Assembly: GCA_049603835.1 (NCBI GenBank)
Contig: JBMYSZ010000004.1
Coordinates: 199,491-263,490, forward strand
From: Mangrovicoccus sp049603835
GTDB taxonomy: Bacteria; Pseudomonadota; Alphaproteobacteria; Rhodobacterales; Rhodobacteraceae
Direction of reading: 5' to 3'
DNA: 64,000 nucleotides
Shown: piece by piece, positions 43,337 through 51,773 of the stretch
Layout: every line of letters starts with the position of its first letter
Position numbering within the stretch: the stretch's first letter is position 1
Made by a program: the position numbers and the translations under genes
The notes under the pieces: generated by a model
Seen by the model: the letters and a program-made list of their open reading frames with translations, nothing else
Databases searched by the model: none
Told to the model about the DNA's origin: nothing

Positions 43337-44089
43337 CTAATGGATCAAAGATCCGCCATTCACATCCACTTCGGTGCCGGTGCAATAAGAGGACAGATCC
43401 GACGCCAAAAACAGCGCACAACCGGCCACATCACTGGCTTCGCCGGCGCGGCCCATGGGAATACCGTCGAGAATTTGGGTCATCATATCCGGAGTCAGCG
43501 CCCCGCCGGTGATATCCGTTGCGATAAAGCCCGGACAAATAGCATTGATGCGCACATTATCCGGCGCAAATTCGCGCGCCATAGCTTTGGTCAGCCCCAA
43601 AATCCCGGCTTTCGCCGCCGAATAATGCGGCCCACCAAAGATCCCGCCGCCGCGCTGCGCCGACACAGAGCTAAGATTGATGATCGAGCCGGATTTCTGT
43701 GACTGCATTGTCGGCAGCACGGCTTGGCTCATGTAAAGCGTGCCGCGCAGATTGACATCCAACACCGCGTCATAATTTTCCGGCGCAATCCCCATGGTTT
43801 TCAGCGGTTGGGTAATGCCCGCATTATTCACGAGAATATCGATCTGCTCCGTCACGGATTTCAGCGCCTCAACTACCGATAGGCAGGCGTCTTTGTCGGT
43901 CACGTCACAGGCAAATCCCAGATGATCCGGCCCAATATCGGCAGCCGCAGCTTTGGCCGCCGCCTCATCCAAATCCAAAATCGCCACCGTCGCGCCATGC
44001 TCCGCGAACAGCGCCGCGGTGGATTTCCCCAAACCACGGGCCGAGGCCGCACCGGTCACAATGGCGAATTTATTGTCTAACAGCCCCAT
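43337..44089 (-). CDS. Short-chain dehydrogenase/reductase
   Basis: 250 aa, classical SDR. Cofactor loop TGAASARGLGKS (variant of TGxxxGxG), Asp in ILDLDE that favours NAD(H), NNAG motif, catalytic Ser in INLSSVS, and Y-x3-K in HYSAAKAG. Substrate unknown; likely a polyol or keto-sugar, judging from the adjoining transketolase genes. It starts 33 nt after the transketolase C-subunit stop, as third gene of that operon. Confidence 0.9.
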   Translation of the reverse strand: MGLLDNKFAIVTGAASARGLGKSTAALFAEHGATVAILDLDEAAAKAAAADIGPDHLGFACDVTDKDACLSVVEALKSVTEQIDILVNNAGITQPLKTMGIAPENYDAVLDVNLRGTLYMSQAVLPTMQSQKSGSIINLSSVSAQRGGGIFGGPHYSAAKAGILGLTKAMAREFAPDNVRINAICPGFIATDITGGALTPDMMTQILDGIPMGRAGEASDVAGCALFLASDLSSYCTGTEVDVNGGSLIH

Positions 44090-44122
44090 AAAGGCATTCC
44101 TCCCAGTTAGATTTGGCCGCGA

Positions 44123-45160
44123 TTACAGCCAAGAACGGATTTGCGCGCCGACCTGGTCGACCGATAATCCATACATGTCGTGAAGTTTGGGCAGAGAGCC
44201 CGCTTCGAGAAATTCATCAGGCAGGCCGATCATGCGGAATTTCGGCGACCGCCCATTCAGCAGCAGAGATGTCGCAACCGCCTCACCTAAACCGCCGGTT
44301 TTGCTATGATTTTCTGCCGTCACCACCAGGCGGTCGGATCTATCGACCTCTGCCAGGATTGTGTCCACATCCAAGGGCTTGATGGTCGGGCAATGCAAAA
44401 CCGCCAGATCTATCCCGTCGGCTTGCAGCTGTTCGGCAGCATCCAAAGCCCGCATCGTCATAAAGCCCGAAGAGATCACCAGCGCGTCTTTGCCGTCTTT
44501 GATCAATTGCGCTTTGCCCAGCTCGAATTTGTAATCCGGCTTATGCTTGGTCAGGACTTTCGGCACTTTGCCGCGTAGCAAACGCGAATAAATCGGCCCC
44601 GAATGCGCCACCATCTGCGGCACCATCCCCATAATATCATCCGCATCACAGGGATCGATGATGGTCATATTGGGCAGGCCCCGGAAAATCGCCAGATCTT
44701 CGGTGGCTTGGTGACTGGGCCCGTAACCCGTGGTCAGCCCCGGCAAAGCACAGACAATTTTGACCGGCAGATTTTCCTCGGCGATGGCCATAGCGATAAA
44801 ATCATAGGCCCGGCGCGAGGCGAAAACCGCGTAAGTCGTGGCGAAGGGCAGAAAACCTTCCCGTGCGAGCCCAGCAGCGGCGGAAATCATCACCTGCTCG
44901 GCCATACCCATTTGGTAAAAACGGTCGGGCAAATTCTGCTCTAGGATATGCAGATCCGTGTATTTCCCCAAATCCGCCGTCAGCCCGACAATTCGTTCAT
45001 CCGCCTTAGCGGCCTTGACCACCGCCTGACCAAAAGGCGCGGCGACCGTGTCATAACCTTCGGCCGCGAGCGATGCGATCATCGCCGAAGTGGCTTCGCG
45101 CTGCTCTTTGGGAATGACTTTGCGCGGCTCATATTTACGCGCCATGGAGGCAAGGGTCAT
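44123..45160 (-). CDS. Split transketolase, C-terminal subunit
   Basis: 345 aa from ATG 45160, ATGA-overlapping the N-subunit stop. Contains the pyrimidine-binding and C-terminal domains of transketolase: FGQAVVKAAKADERIVGLTADLG, FYQMGMAEQVMISAAAGLAREG (with the ylide-activating Glu), LPGLTTGYGPSHQATEDLAI, and VVTAENHSKTGGLGEAVA. Works with the N-subunit to bind TPP and Mg. Two-chain transketolases serve ordinary pentose exchange in some bacteria and special substrates in others (for example apulose 4-phosphate or sulfosugars). Confidence 0.9.
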   Translation of the reverse strand: MTLASMARKYEPRKVIPKEQREATSAMIASLAAEGYDTVAAPFGQAVVKAAKADERIVGLTADLGKYTDLHILEQNLPDRFYQMGMAEQVMISAAAGLAREGFLPFATTYAVFASRRAYDFIAMAIAEENLPVKIVCALPGLTTGYGPSHQATEDLAIFRGLPNMTIIDPCDADDIMGMVPQMVAHSGPIYSRLLRGKVPKVLTKHKPDYKFELGKAQLIKDGKDALVISSGFMTMRALDAAEQLQADGIDLAVLHCPTIKPLDVDTILAEVDRSDRLVVTAENHSKTGGLGEAVATSLLLNGRSPKFRMIGLPDEFLEAGSLPKLHDMYGLSVDQVGAQIRSWL

Positions 45161-46011
45161 TGCGGCTTTCCTTCTTCCAACACGCTGAGCGCTTTGCTCC
45201 ATTCCTCGGCTTCGACCCGCACGAAATGGGTGATTTCGCGGCTTTCCAGGAAAGGCACGCCTTTGCACATGGTGGTGTCGAAAATGATCGCGCGCGGGCC
45301 GGGATGGTCGCTATTGCGCGCCGCATCCAAAGCCGCGACGACCGCCGTTAGGTCATTTCCGTCGCATCGCTGAGTGTGCCAGCCAAAGGCCTGCCATTTT
45401 TCCACCAGCGGTTCGGAACATAGCATTTGGGTCGATTTGCCATCCGCTTGCTGATCATTGAAATCCACCAGGCAAATCAGATTATCCAACTTGTGATGGG
45501 CGCCGGACATGGCCGCTTCCCAGGTGGAGCCTTCACCCAATTCCCCATCGGACATGAGGTTATAGATAAAGGCAGAATTCGCTTTGCGCTTTAGGCCCAG
45601 AGCCATTCCCACGGCGATTCCAAGTCCTTGCCCCAAGGATCCACCGGTAATTTCCATCCCCGGCGTATAAGAGGCCATACCCGACATGGGCATGCGGCTA
45701 TCATCCATGCCATAGGTTTCCAGCTCTTCCTCAGGCAGGATCCCGGCCTCCATCAGCACCGCGTAAAGCGCGATGGCGTAATGGCCAATAGAGAGCAGAA
45801 ACCGATCCCGCCCCTGCCATTCCGGATCTTCGGCGCGGTAGTCCAAGGCATGAAAATAACAAGCGGCCAGGACATCGGAAATGCCCAATGCCTGACCGAT
45901 ATAGCCCTGGCCTTGGACTTCCCCCATCAACAGCGCTTTGCGTCGGATATTCCAAGCGCGTTGCTCTAATGAGGTGTTTGAAATCGCCGCATCGCGACTA
46001 AGTTGTGTCAT
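45157..46011 (-). CDS. Split transketolase, N-terminal subunit
   Basis: 284 aa, TPP diphosphate-binding half. Has GYIGQALGISDVLAACYFHAL, LLSIGHYAIALYAVL, ITGGSLGQGLGIAVGMALG, and the TPP/Mg motif SDGELGEGS...VDFNDQQADG (GDG-like ending with N). A GGGGGGAAG ribosome site precedes the ATG, and just before it a CCGAGC/GCTCGG hairpin could mask it. First gene of the N-subunit, C-subunit, SDR operon; the LysR-type gene lies upstream on the same strand, 150 nt away. Confidence 0.9.
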   Translation of the reverse strand: MTQLSRDAAISNTSLEQRAWNIRRKALLMGEVQGQGYIGQALGISDVLAACYFHALDYRAEDPEWQGRDRFLLSIGHYAIALYAVLMEAGILPEEELETYGMDDSRMPMSGMASYTPGMEITGGSLGQGLGIAVGMALGLKRKANSAFIYNLMSDGELGEGSTWEAAMSGAHHKLDNLICLVDFNDQQADGKSTQMLCSEPLVEKWQAFGWHTQRCDGNDLTAVVAALDAARNSDHPGPRAIIFDTTMCKGVPFLESREITHFVRVEAEEWSKALSVLEEGKPQ

Positions 46012-46161
46012 CGCTTCCCCCCGAGCGCTTTGTGCTCGGATTGAGTAGCAAGCCCTGGCAGCCGGGTATTTTAAGAAATTTTAAAATTATAATTAGCTGG
46101 GCTTAATATCGCGCCAAAATATGCCTCATCCCCCAAAGATGAGCATTATTCACGCCAATTC

Positions 46162-47070
46162 CTAAGCAAGCGCCCCGGTTGGTGGCGTCAATTCCGGCAA
46201 ATTCAGTTCTGACATCAGCCAATTGCCGAAGGCACGGGCTGGGCCGGACAAGGGCTGCGCCTGTGGCATCACCAGATGATGGCCAATATAGCTGATATTT
46301 TCGCAATTATGGACAAAAGGCGCGATCAGCCGGCCTTTGGCAATTTCGTCTTGCGCTAAGCTAAGGGAATCCAACGCTATTCCCATGCCATTTGCCGCCG
46401 CGGACACGGCCATGAAGCTTCGATCAAAGCGCAAGGGGCGGTTCAGAGCCTGTACCAAGCCATTTCTGCGCAGCCATGTATCCCAGCGAACTTGCTTTTG
46501 GTCGCTTTGAATAAGCGGGAAATTCGCCAGATCTTCGGGATGACGCAACTGCCCCGCAAATTGCGGCGCTGCCAGCGGTGTCACGGTTTCGGTGCCTAAA
46601 GGGATGGCCAAAACGCCCTCTGCCCGCACTGGACCATACACAATATCAAGATCATAAGCACCGGATGTGAAGTTTTCATAATCCGTATCCGCAGCCAGAT
46701 GCAGCTCTAACTCGGGATAGAGCCCTGTGAACCGATCCAAGCGCGGCATCAGCCACATCGCCGCAAAACTGGGCGCCGCATGCAAACGCAAAACCGTAGC
46801 ACCGCGATTGCCCACATCCTCTAGACCCAGGCGGATTTCTTCAAAGGCCGTGGTGAGCCGGGATAAAAGAGCTAGGCCTTCGAGCGTCGGCTCTACCCCG
46901 CGGCCCGTTCGGTTGAATAGGCGTAGGCGCAGGGCCTCTTCGAGCTGACGCACCGAATGGCTAATGGCGCTTGGGCTTAGCCCCAGCTCATCCGCTGCCC
47001 CGCGAAAACTGCCATGACGCGCCGCCGCTTCGAAGCTGCGCAGCATGGAAAGAGTGGCTCCTCCGATCAT
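46162..47070 (-). CDS. LysR-type transcriptional regulator
   Basis: About 302 aa from ATG 47070 (MIGGATLSMLRSFEAA); ATG 47046 (MLRSFEAAARHG) is also possible. N-terminal winged HTH with HGSFRGAADELGLSPSAISHSVRQLEEALRL (given by its parts SFRGAADELG and SAISHSVRQLEE), then an effector domain close to the GcvA/AmpR type (AAPSFAAMWLMPRLDRF). Divergent from the full-length transketolase gene and upstream of the split one, so it likely controls one or both. The effector is unknown, perhaps a sugar phosphate or hydroxyacid. Confidence 0.88.
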   Translation of the reverse strand: MIGGATLSMLRSFEAAARHGSFRGAADELGLSPSAISHSVRQLEEALRLRLFNRTGRGVEPTLEGLALLSRLTTAFEEIRLGLEDVGNRGATVLRLHAAPSFAAMWLMPRLDRFTGLYPELELHLAADTDYENFTSGAYDLDIVYGPVRAEGVLAIPLGTETVTPLAAPQFAGQLRHPEDLANFPLIQSDQKQVRWDTWLRRNGLVQALNRPLRFDRSFMAVSAAANGMGIALDSLSLAQDEIAKGRLIAPFVHNCENISYIGHHLVMPQAQPLSGPARAFGNWLMSELNLPELTPPTGALA

Positions 47071-47094
47071 GCCAGGCAAGCTGCATGAATTTTC

Positions 47095-47110
47095 CTCATC
47101 TATCAATGAG
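47095..47110. promoter_or_regulatory. Possible LysR-type operator
   Basis: Inverted repeat CTCAT-CTATCA-ATGAG between the lysR start and the transketolase gene. LysR-type proteins often bind T-N11-A dyads in the divergent control region. Spacing here is close to but not exactly that. Confidence 0.35.
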
Positions 47111-47195
47111 CTTTCGTCATTTGCGCCGCCAGATCCAAGCCGCGTAGCAAAGGCACAGAGGTTAAACCATCCAGTCGATCACGGGAGTCCCGGAA

Positions 47196-49169
47196 ATGTC
47201 CGATATTCAACGCATGGCCAATGCTATTCGGTTTCTCAGTATCGATGCGATTTTGGAGGCCGGTGAAGGCCATCAAGGGGTGCCGCTGGGCATGGCAGAG
47301 ATTGCCGCGACGCTTTACGCCAATCACCTAAAGGTGGATCCCGGCGCCCCGCTTTGGCCAGATCGCGACCGGGTGGTCTTGTCCAATGGCCATGGCTCGA
47401 TGCTGCTATACTCCCTGCTTTATTTGTCGGGCTATGAGCATGTGACTTTGGATGCGCTGAAAAGCTTTCGCAAATTGGGCTCGGTCTGCGCCGGTCATCC
47501 GGAGATCGAGCAAGCGGCCGGCATCGAAATCACCACGGGGCTTTTGGGTCAGGGCATTGCCTGCGCGGTGGGGATGGCCGTGGCCGAAGCTCGTCTGGCC
47601 GCGCGATTTGGCCCGGATTTGGTCAATCACCGGACCTGGGCTTTTGTAGGCGATGGCTGTTTGCAAGAAGGGATCGGGCAAGAGGCGATTAGCCTGGCCG
47701 GGCATCTGCGCCTTGGGAAACTGACTTTTCTGTGGGATGACAACCAGATCACCGATGACGGCGCGACCGAGTTATCGATTAGCGAAGACATTCCCGCCCG
47801 CTTCCGCGCTGCTGGCTGGCATATTCAAGAGGTCGATGGGCATAATATCGACGCAATTGATGCGGCGATGGAGGCGGTCAAGCATGATCCGCGCCCATCA
47901 CTCATTGCCTGCAAAACTACAATTGCCCGTGGCATTGCTCGACTTCAGGGGCAACGCGGTGGCCATAGCGCCCCCTTAACGCAAGAGGATGCTCTGCAAG
48001 CGCGGCGCGATTTGAACTGGCCGCATGGGCCTTTCACCATTCCCAATGATGTGCTGTCCGACTGGCGCGATGCCTCCAATGACGCCGCCGAAGCAAATGC
48101 CGCCTGGGCTCAGCTCTTGCTGGATCATTCCGAACGGGAAGAATTCCTGCGCTGGACGGAACACCGGCTGGGCGAAACCTGGACGGAATTTGCCCAAAGC
48201 CTGCGCGATGATGCTCTGGCCCAAACCGAACCACGGGCAACGATCCTGTCTTCGGGCGATGTTTGCGACCGTCTGAGCGCCGCTATGCCCGAAAGCCTGG
48301 TTCTTTGCGCAGACCTAGAGGCGCCGACCAATCACAAACGGCGGCGCGCTGCGTTCAGCTCGGAAAATCGGCGCGGCACTTATGTGCACTGCGGCGTGCG
48401 CGAACATTTGATGGGGGCCATGACCGATGGGATCGCCGCGCATAAGGGGCTGCGGCCGATCAATGTGACCTATCTGGCCTTTGCAGATTATGAACGCCCG
48501 GCGATGCGCATGGCGGCGCTGATGGGCCTGCCCGGTATTTTCGTGTTCAGCCATGACAGTATCGGCGTGGGGTCGAACGGCCCGACCCATCAACCGGTAG
48601 AGATCTTGGCCAGCTACCGCGCCATGCCAAATTTCCTAGTCTTCCGCCCTGCCGATGCGGTGGAAGTGGCAGAGGTTTGGCAGATTGCCCTTGAGCACCC
48701 CCAAACCCCCAGCATGCTGGCCCTGTCGAAACAGCCCACGCCTTTGATCCGCCAGGACAGCGCGGAAAATCGCTCGCGGCGCGGCGCTTATGTGATCAGC
48801 CCGGCGAAAGGCGAGCGGCAGCTGACCTTGATTGCCACCGGCACGGAAGTTGCCATCGCAGTGGAAGCGCAAACCATGCTGGCCCAATCCGGTATCGACG
48901 CCGCAGTCGTCTCGATGCCCTGTTGGGAGCTGTTCGAGGCCCAAGACCAACATTATCAAGCCGCCATTCTGGGGCAGGCTCCGCGCATTGGCATCGAAGC
49001 CGCGATGAAATTCGGCTGGGAAAAATGGCTGCGACCAGAGGATAAATTCGTTGGTATGGAAGGGTTTGGCGCTTCTGCGCGGGCCGAAATCCTCTATGAT
49101 CATTTTGGGATCACTGCCGCGCAGATTGCGGCTCTCGCCCAGGCCATGTGCGAAAAATCCATGGCTTGA
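47196..49169 (+). CDS. tkt: Full-length transketolase, divergent paralogue
   Basis: 657 aa, transfers a two-carbon ketol unit using TPP. N-domain motif reads EGHQGVPLGMAE where usual forms have SGHPG; TPP/Mg motif VGDGCLQEGIGQEA...DDNQI is intact; C-half has YVHCGVREHLMGAM and HDSIGVGSNGPTHQP. By memory of the E. coli enzyme, acceptor phosphate contacts differ: the Asp before GPTHQP is Asn, LSRQ is LSKQ, and the SRKASQ region reads SSGDVC. So the substrate may be unusual. GGGAG precedes the ATG. A glycerate 2-kinase gene follows after 99 nt. Confidence 0.88.
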   Translation: MSDIQRMANAIRFLSIDAILEAGEGHQGVPLGMAEIAATLYANHLKVDPGAPLWPDRDRVVLSNGHGSMLLYSLLYLSGYEHVTLDALKSFRKLGSVCAGHPEIEQAAGIEITTGLLGQGIACAVGMAVAEARLAARFGPDLVNHRTWAFVGDGCLQEGIGQEAISLAGHLRLGKLTFLWDDNQITDDGATELSISEDIPARFRAAGWHIQEVDGHNIDAIDAAMEAVKHDPRPSLIACKTTIARGIARLQGQRGGHSAPLTQEDALQARRDLNWPHGPFTIPNDVLSDWRDASNDAAEANAAWAQLLLDHSEREEFLRWTEHRLGETWTEFAQSLRDDALAQTEPRATILSSGDVCDRLSAAMPESLVLCADLEAPTNHKRRRAAFSSENRRGTYVHCGVREHLMGAMTDGIAAHKGLRPINVTYLAFADYERPAMRMAALMGLPGIFVFSHDSIGVGSNGPTHQPVEILASYRAMPNFLVFRPADAVEVAEVWQIALEHPQTPSMLALSKQPTPLIRQDSAENRSRRGAYVISPAKGERQLTLIATGTEVAIAVEAQTMLAQSGIDAAVVSMPCWELFEAQDQHYQAAILGQAPRIGIEAAMKFGWEKWLRPEDKFVGMEGFGASARAEILYDHFGITAAQIAALAQAMCEKSMA

Positions 49170-49268
49170 TCGCGGTTGGCGTTTTAGGGTCGGATCTGGC
49201 GTCCCACTCATCACATGTCCCAAATGGGGCCGCCTGCCTGAAGGTCCTGCCGCGAGTTGTAAAGTCCA

Positions 49269-50528
49269 ATGCCCGAAACCGATCCCCAGATATTGCGCCA
49301 ACTCTTTGATGTGGCGGTGAAATCAGCCTTGCCGCGCAATGTCTTGCCGCAAGTTTTGCCACCAAAGCCCAGCACCGGGCGGCTGGCAGTGGTCGCGATT
49401 GGCAAAGCCGCCGCCGCCATGGCCGCCGCGCTAGAGGATCATTGGGGCCCGGCCGATGGCATTGCGCTGACCCGCTATGGGCATGTGGTGCCCGTTTCAG
49501 GCATGGAAGTGATCGAAGCCGCCCATCCTGTGCCCGATGAGGCGGGTCAGGCCGCTGCGCAACGTATCTTGGATCTGGCGCAAACTTTGGGCGAAGGCGA
49601 CCAGCTGGTGGTGCTGCTCTCTGGCGGGGCATCCTCGCTGATGACCCTGGGTTTGGGGCAGATATCCTTGGCGGAGAAAGTTGCGCTGACCAAAGAGCTG
49701 CTGGCCTCGGGCGCGGATATCACGGAAATGAACACGGTGCGGCGGCATCTTTCCGCGATCAAAGGCGGGCGGCTTGCCAAGGCGGCTTGGCCCGCGCGCT
49801 GCGTCACCTATGCCATTTCCGATGTGCCGGGCGATATCCCGACGGCCATTGGATCCGGTCCGACCGTGGGCGATCCAACCACGCAAGCCCAGGCGCGCGA
49901 GGTTCTGGCGCGTTACGGGATCACCCCGACCCAGGAAATCGCGCGGGTTTTGAATGATCCAATAAATGAAAGCCCGTTTGAGGATGACCCACATCTTTGC
50001 CGAGCCGAGTATCACCTGATTGCCTCGCCGCAGATGATGTTAGAGGCGGTACAAGCCGCTGCCCCCCTGCCCTGCCATATGTTAGGCGACGCGATCGAAG
50101 GCGAAGCGCGGCAACTGGGCCGGGCCATGGCGGGCATGGCAAAAGCCATTGCCGAAGGAAAATCGAGCTTCAAAGCCCCCTGCCTGCTGATTTCGGGGGG
50201 CGAAACCACGGTGACCTTGCCCAAAGGCTGCAGCGGGCGCGGCGGGCGGAATGTGGAATTCTTGATGGGATTTGCCGCTGGGATTGCCGGATGCGCTCAG
50301 ATTTCCGCTCTGGCTTGCGACACGGATGGGGTCGATGGCGCGGCGGAAGTGGCCGGCGCCGTGGTGGATGGGTGCAGCGCCGAAAAGGCGGAGGTCAGCG
50401 GCTATCCCCTGGGTAAAGCGATGAGTAATTACGACGGCCATGGTCTGTTCGAGCGGCTAGGGGATCAGGTGATTACCGGCCCCACCCATACCAATGTGAA
50501 TGATTTCCGCGCGATTTTAGTGCGTTAG
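49269..50528 (+). CDS. Glycerate 2-kinase, MOFRL type (GckA/TtuD-like)
   Basis: 419 aa. The family phosphorylates D-glycerate at position 2 or was named hydroxypyruvate reductase from tartrate operons. Seen: N-terminal VVAIGKAAAAMAAAL, LLSGGASSL, INTVRRHLSAIKGG-like segment (MNTVRRHLSAIKGGRLA), ISDVPGDIPTAIGSGPTVGDP, and the MOFRL part LACDTDGVDGAAEVAG with GPTHTNVNDFRAI at the end. It probably channels glycerate into glycolysis as 2-phosphoglycerate, linked to the transketolase gene before it. Confidence 0.9.
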   Translation: MPETDPQILRQLFDVAVKSALPRNVLPQVLPPKPSTGRLAVVAIGKAAAAMAAALEDHWGPADGIALTRYGHVVPVSGMEVIEAAHPVPDEAGQAAAQRILDLAQTLGEGDQLVVLLSGGASSLMTLGLGQISLAEKVALTKELLASGADITEMNTVRRHLSAIKGGRLAKAAWPARCVTYAISDVPGDIPTAIGSGPTVGDPTTQAQAREVLARYGITPTQEIARVLNDPINESPFEDDPHLCRAEYHLIASPQMMLEAVQAAAPLPCHMLGDAIEGEARQLGRAMAGMAKAIAEGKSSFKAPCLLISGGETTVTLPKGCSGRGGRNVEFLMGFAAGIAGCAQISALACDTDGVDGAAEVAGAVVDGCSAEKAEVSGYPLGKAMSNYDGHGLFERLGDQVITGPTHTNVNDFRAILVR

Positions 50529-50561
50529 CGCGTTCCCGGGCTGCGATATCCCCTGAAATGC

Positions 50562-50588
50562 AAAAGGGCAAAGCCACCGGCTTCGCCC
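50562..50588 (-). terminator. Terminator after bacterioferritin gene
   Basis: GGGC-A-AAGCC (50566-50575) pairs with GGCTT-C-GCCC (50579-50588), ACC loop. On the minus strand it is followed by TTTTG, fitting termination of leftward bfr, about 65 nt beyond its stop; the convergent glycerate kinase gene may share it. Confidence 0.5.
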
Positions 50589-50653
50589 CATTATTCATAT
50601 AAATCTGCGCATTGCAGGAAACCAATACCGTTTCACGTCAAACGCGAAAGGCT

Positions 50654-51139
50654 TTAGTCCAGCTGATCCATCGGCAGAGCATTGAGCTGAGCATAGTTTT
50701 CTGCGCCCACGCGCTCATGCAGCTCCAGCTGGGTTTCGAGGAAGTCGATATGGCCTTCTTCGTCCTGCAGCAGTTTTTCAAAAATCTGCATGGTCACAAA
50801 GTCGCCAGCCTCACGGCAATAAGCCCGCGCCTCTGCATAAAGCGCGCGCGCGTCATATTCCGCGGCCAGATCGCATTCCATGCATTCTTTCGGGTTTTCA
50901 CCGATGCGCAGCGGATCCAACACCTGCAGATTTGGGTGACCTTCGAGCACAAGAATACGCTCGATCAGCGTATCTGCATGCTCCATTTCCTCAATGCTTT
51001 CCTCACGGCTTTTCTTCGCCATTTTGCCCAGACCCCAATCGTCCTGCAGACGATAATGGAGCCAATATTGGCTAACTGCGGTCAGCTCGTGACGTAGGGA
51101 TTTGTTGAGATACTCGATTACCTTTGGGTCGCCCTTCAT
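50654..51139 (-). CDS. bfr: Bacterioferritin
   Basis: 161 aa from ATG 51139, GGAGG upstream. 24-mer iron store with haem between subunit pairs. Ferroxidase ligands visible: Glu18 (RHELTAVSQYW), EEMEHAD with Glu, Met52 (haem ligand) and His54, then LAAEYDARALYAEA and EKLLQDEEGHIDF for the remaining Glu and His. Normal length. The bfd gene is just upstream and overlaps its start. Confidence 0.95.
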   Translation of the reverse strand: MKGDPKVIEYLNKSLRHELTAVSQYWLHYRLQDDWGLGKMAKKSREESIEEMEHADTLIERILVLEGHPNLQVLDPLRIGENPKECMECDLAAEYDARALYAEARAYCREAGDFVTMQIFEKLLQDEEGHIDFLETQLELHERVGAENYAQLNALPMDQLD

Positions 51140-51380
51140 GAGAGGCCTCCATCTGAGAGTGCGTGCGCATGTCGCAAAGTATTGCTGGCACTTCAAGATT
51201 TTCATTTTTTCGCATGGTTGACAAGAACAGAGGCATGCATCCACCGCATTCCGCTCTTTTGCCCAGAGCACGGAAAATTTTCCCAGGGGTGATCAAAGTA
51301 TCTGGATCTGAGGCCCGCATCCAGTTGATGGCAGAGCCAATATCGTGATCGGTAATCGCGTGGCAGTGACAAACAATCAT
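51072..51380 (-). CDS. bfd: Bacterioferritin-associated ferredoxin (2Fe-2S)
   Basis: 102 aa. Reduces bacterioferritin to release iron. Cluster Cys: MIVCHCHAITDHDI (C4, C6) and RAECGGCMPLFL (CxxC), both typical of Bfd. The usual Bfd is about 60-80 aa; here the frame runs on and overlaps the first 68 nt of bfr in another frame, giving a polar C-terminal tail (THSQMEASHEGRPKGNRVSQ). No alternative stop lies before bfr. Confidence 0.85.
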   Translation of the reverse strand: MIVCHCHAITDHDIGSAINWMRASDPDTLITPGKIFRALGKRAECGGCMPLFLSTMRKNENLEVPAILCDMRTHSQMEASHEGRPKGNRVSQQIPTSRADRS

Positions 51381-51723
51381 AGGACAGCCTTCTCAGACAA
51401 TTTCATTCATGCCGGTTACTCTGCGTTCGGCGCCACAATAACCATACTAAAATGATAGGAATTATAACTGACGAAATTAGTCAAGAAGTTCCTGCCCTGC
51501 CGTTAGATCGCATTTTCCGCAACCATAGGCTGTTAGGCGATTTGAATGGGACCGCAAACCGCATCCGAATAGATAAGTAATTGTTTTTGCTTTACATTCA
51601 TCGCCCTGCGGAAAAATCTATGGATTAAAACGCCTTGAAGTGTCAAAGTGACCTGCTCACAGCGACCCAAAGGAAATGCCTTATATCTGAGCAGTATGCT
51701 TGGGTTTAAGACAGTCAGAGAAC
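51381..51723. other. Intergenic stretch between bfd and the ackA terminator
   Basis: No gene found in about 340 nt. It is AT-richer than its surroundings and contains the bfd control region with a TGAC-N7-GTCA palindrome, plus an inverted pair CTGCTCA...TGAGCAG (about 51654-51695) on either side of a stretch that starts with ACCCAAAG. I assign no function to the latter. Confidence 0.35.
51469..51483. promoter_or_regulatory. Iron-responsive palindrome upstream of bfd (candidate)
   Basis: TGAC-GAAATTA-GTCA, about 90 nt before the bfd start. It resembles the iron-linked palindrome described upstream of iron genes in Rhodobacterales (Iron-Rhodo-box, read by an IscR/Rrf2-type protein). The match is from memory of the motif and the genes it precedes. 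Confidence 0.4.
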
Positions 51724-51748
51724 TAAAAAAGGCGCCGCAAAGGGCGCC
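51724..51748 (-). terminator. Terminator of the fabI-ackA operon
   Basis: Perfect 6-bp GGCGCC/GGCGCC stem (51731-51736 with 51743-51748, 6-nt loop). On the minus strand it is followed by six T. It is 26 nt beyond the ackA stop. Confidence 0.85.
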
Positions 51749-51773
51749 CTAACTTACTCTTTTAGTCAGTGAT

